Below are positions 24,751 through 35,073 of a stretch of 64,000 nucleotides of DNA, one piece after another. The notes under the pieces were generated by a model. It searched no databases, was not told the DNA's origin, and saw only the letters and a program-made list of their open reading frames with translations. The position numbers and the translations under genes are program-made. Numbering within the stretch: position 1 is the stretch's first letter; the number at the start of each line of letters is the position of its first letter. The stretch comes from Imbricaverruca yamaguchii (lineage: Eukaryota; Arthropoda; Thecostraca; Neoverrucidae): the NCBI GenBank assembly GCA_034440575.1, contig JAOTOL010001661.1:4394001-4458000 (forward strand), read 5' to 3'.

Positions 24751-24884
24751 GTATGGTATGGTTTTCATACCATTCCATACCGTACTAGGTATAATGTGTT
24801 CATTTGACATTTGCTAATTTTGTTTAATTTACACCTCATTCGCAGTCGGAGCCGCCCAGCTTTTGACGGCTCCGGCTCCGACTT
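24751..24884. other. junction between CR1 copies with two small hairpins
   Basis: GTATGG units face ATACC units around 24,748-24,782. A second hairpin uses AGTCGGAGCCG and CGGCTCCGGCTCCGACT at 24,844-24,884. Neither CR1 copy explains this 130-bp stretch. Confidence 0.55.
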
Positions 24885-27060
24885 TCCCTCTTTCTCCTTT
24901 CTTGAGAATAGGAACTACATTTGCCCTTTTCCAATCGGTTGAAATTTCATTTTGTGAAACTGATCTACAAAATATTATACTAAGTGGAAATGCCAGTTCC
25001 TTTTCAGCTTCCCGCAACACCCTAGCATAAATATCATCAAGTCCTGCTGCCTTGTTTGGCTTTATTTTCCTGATATGATTGTAAACAACATCACTATCAA
25101 TGAAATCAACATCATTTGTCAGATCCCATGTCACTGAACTATGGTGTACGGGCGGCAGATTGGTCATATCTTCCAATGTAAACACTGATTTAACCCCCGC
25201 ACGTCCGGGGGGGCAGTTATCTGCCACCCCCCCCCCCTCCGGTTTTTCCTCATTTGCCGCCAAACTAATAGGGTCAGCAAGGCCAAACCTCGTACAGCTG
25301 TTCATTGGTCTTTACTGCATATCCTCATACATTTGTAATCCTGGGTCATCTCAGGTCAGGTCACCAGGTCAGGCGAAGTGACCCAACTACACTCGGAGTT
25401 CTAGGTGGCATAACTTCCACAATAATTGGGCGATTTATTTCAATCTTATAGTATGTCATCATCTCATCAGGTACCATAATATGTATATCGGTTTTTTTGT
25501 TGTAGTATTGACCTTAGGTCAGGTCGATGCCATGGCTTCCCCATTATAAGGCTATGGTAAAATATACAAATGTATCCTAGTTACACATTTGCTCTCGGAA
25601 TGATCTCACAACGGTTGTGGCATGTAGATGGAAGCTATGCTCAATGTTACAGCTGACATTTTTGCTCAGTGACCTCACCAAGGTCTCTGAGAGGCTAGAA
25701 GGCTGAAATTACCGTCATTGTGCTTGTATCGTCAGGACGTGTCGATTGATACCTTACATGGCCTCCCTAGGCCTTGACCTGAGGTCATGAATTCATGACC
25801 TTGACCTAAGTTTCGGTTGACCTGACCTTAAATTACACCGCATATTTCCGGTAGCGCATTTCAGGGACTGTCAAATAGCGTTCGCCATTTATTTCTATCT
25901 GTTGCACGTCCTGAGATATGTGTCAATATCCGAGTCCCACCTGATCTGGTCAAATTTGACCTAAGATGGCTCAGTGACCTGAATATTGACCTGAGCGAAA
26001 AAATGACCGAAACACTTTCGATAGAGCTCGTCACCAGCTATCCAACGCCGTTTTCCGTTTGTCGCTAGCTAGCATAGTTCCAGAGATCTTAGGGGGCAGA
26101 CATCTGCCCCCCCGGACTTGCGAAGTTGGCGCGGACCACCGGACGTGCGAGTGTTAAACTGCTTGCTCAGCTCCTGAACCATCTCACTATCCTCACCCAA
26201 TGTAGTCCCATTTACTTCCAGTGGACAAATTGTGCTAGCATCTTTACTCAGCTTGTAGAAACTAAAGAACTTTTTACTGTCCCCATTACAGTTTCTAGCT
26301 AAATCCAGTTCTTTTGCTCGCTTTGCTGCTCTGTTTTTTTGCTTCACAGTGTCTCTAGCTTTTCGATACGCCTTTAGATTAACGACATTTGAGGCTTCTT
26401 TAAAGACTCTAAATGCAGTTTTCTTAGCCTTCATTGCTTTTATCAAGTCTGGGGTAAGCCATGCTGTCTTTCCTACCCTTCTTTTGCGTCTTTGCTTTTG
26501 GGGGACGTGTCTAATCTGAATTTCCTTCAAGTAAGATTTTAACTTTTCCCACATTTCACAGGCATTTAAATTGGAGAATTCTTCTTCCCATCTGATGGCA
26601 CTTGAAGCCGCTCTCATGCAGTCAAAGTCTGCCCTGTTGAAATTTGGAACCTTTACCAAATTATCCTTGATAATTTCCCCTACATGTGCCTTGAATCTAA
26701 TTATCTTATGGTCACTTCTTCTCATAGTTACGCCTACAGTCAAGTCTTCAACCAAGTCACTTAAATCCGAGAATACAAGGACCAAGAATGAACCATGCCT
26801 GGTAGGTTCCGATACAAACTGGTGTAATAACAGGTCCTCTTCAAGGCATTTCCTAAACATTTTGCATGATGGGGAGCCAACACCAGCATTTTCATAACCT
26901 TTTAGATTAAAGTCACCAAGAATAAGGCACCTCTTCTTAAAGTTTATACTGGTTTCCTCACAAATCACCTTGTCAAGTGCACCACAAACCCTTATGTCTT
27001 TTACCGCCTGTACTTTAGCATTTTGGGGGCACCGGCACATGATTGTTGATGCACACGTTG
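24885..27060 (-). mobile_element. CR1-like LINE, truncated at both ends (copy B)
   Basis: The minus-strand frame 27,073-26,158 covers the end of an AP endonuclease (LILGDFN near 26,903-26,925, RRSDHKIIRF near 26,703-26,720) and the linker (TPDLIKAMKAKKTAFRVFKEAS, split here for length: TPDLIKAMKAKK then TAFRVFKEAS). After a 960-bp TTAA element the frame resumes with VFTLEDMTNLPPV and KPNKAAGLDDI, and ends at about 24,885 in LKKGERGK, before the RT palm. The RT core and 3' end are missing. Its 5' end at about 27,060 abuts the plus-strand LINE. Confidence 0.87.
25194..26153. mobile_element. 960-bp non-autonomous TTAA-type transposon
   Basis: It is flanked by TTAA at 25,190-25,193 and 26,154-26,157. 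The uninterrupted CR1 copy A has one TTAA at the matching place. The ends are CCCCCGCACGTCCGG and, inverted, CACTCGCACGTCCGG. Each end has a GGGGCAGA/TCTGCCCC-type palindrome just inside. There is no transposase frame. About 15 AGGTCA or TGACCT words occur within. TTAA duplication is known for piggyBac and for Kolobok and some other superfamilies; the sequence alone does not decide between them. Confidence 0.9.
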
Positions 27061-27200
27061 CACCGTTGCACATGGTACAAAAACTGCACCGTGAATCGCA
27101 GGTTCAGCAATGAATCTGACACAATAAATGGCACAGTAGCATGACAGAATAGAAGGTTGATTTGCTCATCAGCGGTCACCAGCGCCACATTTCCAGCAAT

Positions 27201-27276
27201 AACCGAATTATTAGTTGTGGGGAACATCGGTATCTCCAGCAGTAACCGAATTATTAGTTGTGGGGAACATCGGTAT
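27201..27276. repeat. 43-bp tandem duplication
   Basis: AACCGAATTATTAGTTGTGG and the following sequence begin at 27,201 and again at 27,244 with near identity. Confidence 0.85.
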
Positions 27277-29609
27277 AGTGTTCCCGTTGACACCATCAAA
27301 TAGTGTGGGATGTGGACTCCCACATAGGCAGATGATGTGCTTCGATGTATCGTCTTCAAATAGTAAACCGTCGTCCTTGTGAAGTTATGCTTGGGTTCTA
27401 ACACACGAAAACAAACAATCACCCATGTATTATTTAGGCATGGTGTGGCACCAAATACCAAGCTTGTATGTACACAATTATACCGATGAGCGGGTAAAAT
27501 GTTTGGGCATAAGAGAGTCAAACAAACTAGTTTTGCTTCAAACTGATCTTGAAGGCGCTGCACGCGTTCTGAAACATCTTCTTATAGAGCAGTACCAAAT
27601 GCACAGATCATACCACAGACCAGGATCATGGCGTCATGCTCTTCCGCCTCGCGCAAACTCTTCCCTTCTATCTCCATTATTGAATATTTTGAATCCCAAG
27701 GTCACTAGCCCGAAGATTACAAATTGTTTCTATTGCATCGTCGATGACGATCCCAGAGGCAGCGACCACTTCCCCGTTTGGCTGGAATTCTTACAAGGAT
27801 CAGTTATTGGACACAGGCCACAGCGTTGGAACCTTAGAATCGTTCACTTGTCGATATTTACCGATCGGCTTCAAACATATTTTGATGCATACGACACTCC
27901 GTGTGTGATTCCTGTGGAGGTTTTTACTTCCATGCTTACACAGTGTGCTCTTGAATGTATTCCACGTACTACCGGTGCTCCTCGACGTACGCCCGTCCCG
28001 TGGTGTACCGAGGAGTGCAAAGTGGCCATCAGTAAGCGGCGCCGTACCTTGAAAAAATTTGATCGTAATAGCACCACCGAAAATCCATTAGAATTTCAGA
28101 GAACAAGGGCCGCGGCACGCCGCACCATTCGCGAGGCAAAAAGTAAATCTTGGAGATCTTTAATTGGTAAGCTAAACCGATCGACGCCCTTATCGCAAGT
28201 GTGGGCACAAATTAAACGTATTTCAGGCCGCTTTAGGTCAACCCCACTGCCCGTTCTACACGTAAACGGTGAAGCCGTCGTGCAGCCACTACATGTTGCC
28301 AATAAAATCGCTGGAGCATATGCGGAACGTGGCGCGAACAATACCAACAATCCCGTGTTTAGGCGACATAAAACCCATTGCGAGGCCACGCCCGTTGATT
28401 TTCAAACTGAGGAACACTACTAGTACAATCTACCTTTTACCACGGCGGAGATGATGTCGCCGATTAGTACATTGCGCTGTGTAAGTGAGGGGCTGTACAC
28501 CGTACATAACGAGATGATTCGTCATCTCCCCCGTGATGCGCTCACAATATTGCCGAATACGTTTAACGCCGTCTGAAACGGAGATGATCTTCCTCCCTCC
28601 TGGCGAGAAGCCACCATTATCCTCTTATTAAAACCAGGTAAGAGTGGCCTATCTCCCCTGCACTATAGACCGATTTCACTCACATCATGCCTTTGTAAAT
28701 TAATGTAAAAGCTGGTAAGCCTGCGACTGATGTTGTTCTTGGAGGAACGAAACTTTTTTACGGGGGGCTCAGTGTGGGTTTCGAAAACATCGCTTTACAG
28801 TTGACCATGTTTTAACATTGGACACTGTAATCCGAGCCAGTTTTAAGGAAAAGCGACATGTTTGTGCTGTCTTCTTCGACATCGAGGGTGCCTACGATAC
28901 CACATGGAGACATGGTGTACTTTTGAAGCTCTGGACTGCTGGTGTGCGTGGCTGTATGGGCATCTTTTTGACGAAATTTCTGGCCGAAAGGATGCTTCGC
29001 GTACGAGTGGGAAATGCCATGTCTGATGTCTTTATGCAGACGAACGGTGTCCCTCAGGGAAGCATTCTGAGTGTGGCCTTGTTCGCAGAAATAATTAATG
29101 ATAATGGAGATAGCCTGCCGCCTAGTGTCGGGAAATCTTTATTTGCTGATGATCTTGCAATCTGGGTATCTGCACCATGAGCATCGTACCTATCGAGACA
29201 GATACAGCTTGCCGTATCCAATCTGGGGAGGTGGAGCATCACAAATGATTTCCGATTCTCCAAGGAAAAAATATTGGCCATGCATTTCTGCCGTCGTCGG
29301 AACTGCCAAAAAAACAAAATCCAGCTCTATGGACGTGATATACCTTTCGTACCAGCATCAAGATTCTTTGGTGTACTACTTGACAGCCGTATCACGTATA
29401 GAAGTCATATTGTAGCTCTATGGGAAACGTGCGGAAAAGCTTTAAATATCATGAAATGCCGGTCACGCACAACGTACGGAACGAACAAGACTACCCTTTT
29501 GCGACTGTACCGATCACTTATTCGTTGGAAACTCGATTACTGATGTTTTGTATACGACTCTGCCAGTTTTTCAAACAAACACACTCTGGACACAATTCAC
29601 CATGCAGCC

Positions 29610-30512
29610 TTGAGAATTGCTATAGGAGCTATTCGCACCTCACTAATAACGAGTCTCCTGGTGGAGGCTCATGAGCCACCACTATCCATGCGAAGAGCAA
29701 AACTCGGACTGCGCTATGCTTGCAGGATGAAACAGCTCCCCACGCACCCAGCTTACCAGTTTGTGTTTTCAAATCGTATGCTACGGATGTCCCAGCGTCG
29801 AAGGGTCACCAGATTGAACCTATTTTGTGTCCGCGTGCGGGAATTGCTGCAGGAGAGCGGCATACGTTTGCGCAGGATTATGAAACTGGAGTTAATCACC
29901 ACTCCGCCTTGGGTGTTTATTCCGCCTACAATTGACACCCGCTTTACTGACAACCGTAAACATGATGTCTTACCAGATGTTTTGCGTATGAGAGCCCTGA
30001 AACACCTGGAATCTTATGATGGATGTGTTTTTACCTATACTGATGGTTCGAAGACTCCTGATGGTGCGGAATGTGCCTTCGTGGGTGGTTCCATTACCAG
30101 GACGTTTACGCTGCCTACACATGCTTCGATGTACACGACGGAATTGATTGCTATTGAAAAAGCCCTGTGTTCCATTGAAATTGAAAGCAAAAATATTCAC
30201 GTTGTCGTTGCTGATTCGCTTAGTAGTCTTCTAGTCTTGAAGTCCCTTTACCCTCGTGACCGGCTTTTACAAGAGATATTGGTGCGTCTTAATGCTCTCA
30301 GCCATTCTGGGAAGAGCGTTACGTTGTGCTGGGTTCCTAGCCATGTTGGCATTACCGGAAATGAAATGATTGATGCCGCAGCAAGGAGGGTAGCTGGTCG
30401 GCCCCCTCGCGTGTACTTCCCCTTCCTGCCACAAATTTCAACCAATCTATCAACACATTCCTCGGACTTAAATGGCAACATACTTGGGACTCCATTTAAA
30501 ATAACAAACTAA
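29610..30512 (+). pseudogene. LINE C-terminal region with RNase H domain
   Basis: The longest intact frame (about 300 codons) of the I-like LINE. RNase H catalytic positions are present: Asp in YTDGS, Glu in TELIAIE, Asp in VVADS and Asp in NEMIDAA. The frame closes at 30,512, before the zinc knuckle, which continues in another frame. RNase H is typical of the I and R1-related LINE groups. Confidence 0.85.
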
Positions 30513-30989
30513 GAAGCTTGAAACCCGTCTAGCGTTATGGGAGTCCTCAATTAGAAAGATGGGAAAAAGATATCGATGGGAAGAATCCTTAGTCGAGACT
30601 TGCTCGGCTAAGGATTGGACACACATACGCCACTGATAGCTACTTGCTCATGAAGGGAACAAAGCCGATCTGTAACTGCTGTGATGTGCATCTGACAGTG
30701 CCCCATGTTCTGATTACATGTCCCACTTCGGAGTTCAACGTAGACGTTATTTTGGGCGACAAGTAAATGCGCTTAAGCTTACTGACATTTTAGGTGATGA
30801 TTCGCGTTTTGTCCAGACCGGTAAATTATTTGATTATATCTCTGACATAAGATTTGCTGTCATCTGTCCGCCGGTCTAACGTGACATGGTATATATTCTG
30901 CGTGAAGGTTTAGGTGTGCGATTGGAAGTATGTAACTGTGGATTTTAGAACTTTGGAAGGCCTAAGTATGGTAGTATCATTTCACTAGT

Positions 30990-31050
30990 TATGGGCGCTA
31001 AATGATCAAATATGGTCGATGCGCCCCAAAACCCAAATAACAACAACAAT
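30990..31050 (+). other. LINE 3'-end stem-loop and tail
   Basis: GGGCGC and GCGCCC pair across a loop of about 27 bases, followed by CAAAACCCAAATAACAACAA. The same structure recurs, without the LINE body, at 11,371, 18,238, 50,357 and 59,207. In LINE families such 3' structures are known to be the recognition site for the encoded RT; that role here is inferred. Confidence 0.7.
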
Positions 31051-31817
31051 CCCAAGGTCGCAAAAGTCAGGGAAAACAATTTGTCAACACCCTGTTGATG
31101 ACAGGAACTTTCCAAATCTGTCCAATGGACACATATCGCCATATTTTATTTCAAGCTGACCCACACCAGTTTCAAAACAACATGGCATTATACACGACTA
31201 ATGTTGTCGAAGGTCCGGACATTACTATTTTGACCCAGTGTGACATAGGTGCCTAGGGCAAGCGTTTCTCCAGACGTTTGTGACATGCTTCTTCGCGTCG
31301 TGCAAGCTATTTTCTTCTATCTTTCTTGATAATTATCTTTAATCCAAACATTTCAACGTTCGGCCCAAAAGTCTCAGTTCCAACGGGTTTGTAGTTGCAT
31401 GGATGCCCCCTATATTCACATACAAGCATACAAGCAAGCGTGGATTAAAATAGGTCAAGATCCGACCACCATGAACAAGCCATAATTAGTCACATTTTGT
31501 ATAGCTCATGTTGTGGGTTAGCTTGAAGCGTTACGATGACGATTACGATTACGATGACAGATTTAGAGCATTGGTGCTATTAACAGGTCATTCGCAATTA
31601 GTTTTTTGCCGGCAGTTGCAATATTGATATTTAACAATATTCAATTATAGACATATAATGGAATGATTCGCGAGACGCGACGGAAACGTCTGGAGCAAAC
31701 CTGTCATCTTGCCTGAGGCACCCAGATCCTACAGGAATAAACTTGGCCATGAACTGACCTGTGACAACATAGGTAATTAACGATGTTATCTTATAAAGTA
31801 CATGTCGTGCTTTAGCT
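31051..31817. other. no recognised gene
   Basis: Lies between the LINE 3' end and gypsy gag. It contains an ACGATTACGATG-type simple repeat at 31,534-31,558. It does not resemble the missing part of gypsy pol. Confidence 0.5.
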
Positions 31818-32690
31818 TCAAGCTAAATATCGCATAATTATATGTGCACCTGGACGTGCGGGACGTGGACCACCTCCACCTGTATCCGGGCGACCGGAAG
31901 GACGCGATCTATTGTTCTGGAGATGGCGCTCGCGCTGACGCGTCCCCCTATGTGTTTGGGCAGACCGCAGCGAGATGACCCTCCCTCCCGCATGACCAGC
32001 AGAGTCACGGTAGTCGTGGCCGCCGCTCTTCCTGATGAGACGGCGGGGGCGCGGGTCGCGACGCCGCTGCCGCAGCCAGCAACATCGTGATGCTCTTCGC
32101 CAAGGATTTCCCGGGCCAAGCGGACGAGGCTCGGCAGCTCCATCCGCTGTGCACGCGTACCTACCTTTAGCTGGCTCCGTACCGGTGCCAGCAGTCCCAA
32201 CATGAATTTGACGTCCAGGATGGACTCGGGCAGCTTCTCGTCCGATACCAGCGCTATGAGGCGGCGCAGGTCCGCCAAGGAGGCGTCCACGGACTCCCCG
32301 GGTCGCAGTTCTTGGTCCTGAAAGGTGGCGTAGGCGGCGTGCCGGTTTAACGCGAACGCGTCGTATAACGCGTCGCGGACGGCCGCCATGGAGTCCTGGG
32401 CTTTGTCGGGCAGCTGCTCCCAGACGGCGAAGGCTGCCCACGTCAGCCGCTCCGGGATGACGTTCACGAAGTTGACGCCGCGTCGTCGGCACAGTTTCTC
32501 TGCCCGCGTAATCTACTCGGCCACATTCGCCGTCCCGCTGAACTCGGGTATGTGGCGCGTGTCGAAATTACACGGGCCTGCCACACCCAGGGTCCCCGAC
32601 GCCTCCGCGAAGTTCACTGATCCACTCGCGACCGGCGTCGCCTCCTGCGGTTCTCCCTATTCATCCCCGTGCCCCGGCATAGTATCCGCA
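31818..32690 (-). pseudogene. gypsy gag
   Basis: The minus-strand frame from about 32,467 to 31,838 has the gag organisation: FAVWEQLPDKAQ, FQDQELRPGESVDASLADL, LPESILDVKFMLGL and LARE. These match the common retrotransposon gag pattern (charged helix, then LRxGES-like segment). A stop (TAG on minus, at 32,513-32,515) interrupts the frame upstream of 32,467, and the same frame is open again before it. The zinc knuckle is not clear; the sequence changes character at 31,838, where the inserted block begins. Confidence 0.78.
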
Positions 32691-32709
32691 ATTTACAGCC
32701 GAAATAGCT

Positions 32710-32898
32710 TGTAGTTGCCGAAATCCGGGAAGTAACTGCCGAGCACGGGGAGTGTATTTGCAGTAGCCAGCACGAGCACTGGCTACGCGTCGCCTTGATG
32801 TGCCGTATCACCACTGACCCGCGGCGCCGACCCAGCCGCCCTCAACAGACTGGCGCGCTGTCAAACTGGGCGGGCATCCAGCATGGCCGCTCACTACA
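32710..32898 (-). repeat. 5' LTR of the gypsy element
   Basis: 189 bp, bounded by TGTAGT and ACTACA. It matches the 3' LTR apart from about ten substitutions and a 48-bp deletion. A primer-binding site next to it could not be assigned. Confidence 0.88.
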
Positions 32899-33857
32899 CC
32901 ATTATCCATCAGCATATCTATTGGCCTATCCCGCACAAAATGTGTCGCTTTAGGGCTACAATGTTATATCAAGATGTGATAATCCGCGATTTCGTTAAAA
33001 AATTGCCGGAGGTGTTTCCCTTTACGACGTTAATAGCCCCGTGACCTGACATGATCCAAAACACTTTTTTGCCGAAAACTCCGCAAGCGACGCCCCAGGA
33101 AGTACTGAAAATATAATCAGGTTTCGTTGAGCGGTTCGAAAGCTACCCATGAAAAATGTTTAGTGGTGTAGCCCCACCTCCCCTCCATTAACGAAGGTTT
33201 AAACGTCACGATGGTACCAGGTTCAAAGTTCACTTTAATAGGTCACACATTTGCATCACATTGAGCAGATCTCCCGCATTCGAATGATATATACGTTTGG
33301 TATGCTAATTGCTTTCACTAAAACAGATAAAAATGATCATTTATTTGAGTTTTTCCGTGACCTCAAAAATGTCATCACCTGTAGTTCGCAACCAACTTGA
33401 GATGCAAACATGGCAAACTCATAATCGTAATGTAGTAGACAGACAACCCCGTGTATTCATTTTGTTTTTAATCAGAAGGGGTGTGTTGAACAATTTCGGT
33501 CTACCTTGGTGATTTGTGCTGGAATCACCCGGGTGCGGACGGCAGTCTTCCGCCTGGCATCATCTGTTCATGCCTGAACCGGGACCAGTCCTTCTTAATT
33601 AAGTTTTTCCCTTCATATTTCAGTCAGCTGTTGGTGGTCTATTGTAACGCATCGAGCATTACACCTGTCTGCCACATTTTCCACGCACTTCATTTCGTTT
33701 ATCTCAGCTTCTGGCATCATGTCTTTCGTTTTGAAATATACTGGCGATCAGGCTGATTGCTTCGAGCAAGATTTATCTGTCTTTCTGGCGAACGTTTTTT
33801 CCCCTCTTTAGCTCAGCATCTATGCTACCAGACAGCGAAGGTGACCGACCGACCACA
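32899..33857. other. no recognised gene
   Basis: AT-rich sequence with short frames only. Confidence 0.5.
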
Positions 33858-34085
33858 CGCGAAACGCTCCTCACCGCGCGACGGAGAGACGGCAAGGACG
33901 AGACGAGACGCTCCTCACGAGGAGACAGCAAGGACGAGACGAGACGCTCCTCACAGGGAGACGGGAAAGACGAGACGAGACGCTCCTCACGGGGAGGAGG
34001 GAAAGGCGAAACGAGACGCTCCTCACGGGGAGACGGGAAAGGCGAGACGAGACGCTCCTCATAGGGAGATGGGAAAGGCGAGGCG
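33858..34085. repeat. 36-bp minisatellite, about 6 copies
   Basis: The core is ACGAGACGCTCCTCACGG followed by GGAGACGGGAAAGG-type sequence. The unit is 12 codons, so frames are open on both strands; a plus frame reads RRSSRGDGKDET-like repeats. The 173-codon plus and 242-codon minus frames here are products of the repeat. Confidence 0.92.
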
Positions 34086-34580
34086 AAAATGCGAGAGGCG
34101 CCCGGCGTACCCACGATTTGATACATGGCGGTCAGTGTGGGCAAATCGTCGGGTAAATTGTGCAACAAATGGACCGGCCAGGAATGGAAGCATCCGTGCT
34201 TCACCATTTGCGAATCGAACCGAGAGTCAGCTGCTACTTGATCTGCAGGCCCCCTGCCCGCCATATGCCCAAGATTAAAAGTCGCCGGCCTTAAGCCCGG
34301 TTCATAACTCGAACGGACTGGAGAAAATCCGTTAGCCGGACTGGTATTCGGATGGCGGTCCTGGAGATCGGTCCGACCGCCGCAGATCGGTCTCATGTCG
34401 CCGCAGCTGCCGGTCAGTACACGCTGCTGTGTTACTTTTGTCCAGCCGGCCACCAGTGTGGCGATGTCGACTGCTTGTCCAAGTTGAGCCGTGCTGTTCA
34501 TTTCCGGTCACCGACTGCCGACGGCCGCCGCCGAACTGCCCGGGGAACTCCTGGGCACGTGCACATTGTGACGCAGCCAT
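34086..34580. other. no recognised gene
   Basis: GC-moderate spacer between the minisatellite and the CR1 3' tail. Confidence 0.5.
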
Positions 34581-35073
34581 TCATAAAGACATAAAGAGAA
34601 ATGATTGGTACAACTATGAACCACAAAGGCCCTTCTTGGTTGCACTCTGTACACTCAACCAGTTACCCACCAAATCCGTCGATCCCTGGGATACTGAAAA
34701 GCAAGCCCTTTATTCTTATAATGATTGTCTTTGCTGTTCTTAAAGATGTTCAATGTGCTGCTACTGACAATGGTTTCAGGCAGCTGGTTCCAGTGTAATA
34801 CAACCCTGTTGGTGAAGAAAGACTGTCTTAACACTCGCACGTCCGGCGGTCCGCGCCAACTTCGCATGTCCGGGGGGGGGGGGCAGATGACTGCCCCATA
34901 AGATCTCTGGAACTATGCTAGCTAGCGACAAACGAAAAACGGTGTCGGATAGCTGGTGACGGGCTCCATCGAACGTGTTTCGGTCATTTTTGTCGCTCAG
35001 GTCAACATTCAGGTCACTGGGCCATCATAGGTCAAATTCGACCAGATCAGGTGGGACTCAGATATTGACACAT

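Larger units (their letters stand above)
27425..31050 (+). mobile_element. I-like LINE with endonuclease, RT, RNase H and zinc knuckle, decayed
   Basis: An endonuclease end motif, GSDHFPVW, is at about 27,757-27,778. A linker with PWCTEECKVAISKRRR and VWAQIKRISG runs to a stop at 28,424. RT pieces follow: YRPISLTSCLCKLM (about 28,665), FFDIEGAYDTTW, TNGVPQGSILS and FADDLAIW (29,143-29,166). RNase H (about 30,020-30,400) keeps YTDGSK, TELIAIEKAL, VVADSL and WVPSHVGITGNEMID. A Cys-His knuckle, CNCCDVHLTVPHV to CP, is at 30,672-30,725. The 3' end is a GGGCGC/GCGCCC stem-loop (30,990-31,028) and a tail ending AACAACAACAAT. Several stops and shifts break it. Confidence 0.9.
20848..32898 (-). mobile_element. 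Ty3/gypsy LTR retrotransposon, split by nested insertions
   Basis: Two direct LTRs (20,848-21,085 and 32,710-32,898) start TGTAGT and end ACTACA. Flanking five-base sequences are CCACT (20,843-20,847) and CCATT (32,899-32,903), a target duplication with one change, which supports a single insertion. A purine run, GGTGGAGG, precedes the 3' LTR on the minus strand. Gag lies at 31,818-32,690 and pol at 21,100-23,395. Between them is an 8.4-kb block of unrelated LINEs. The protease and first RT motifs are not found, so the middle was deleted as well as invaded. LTRs differ by about ten substitutions over 189 aligned bases plus a 48-bp indel. Confidence 0.85.

Noticed and set aside
24829..25305. 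A fusion protein starting inside the TTAA element and continuing into CR1
   Set aside because: The frame is open by chance across the junction; the insertion interrupts the CR1 coding region.
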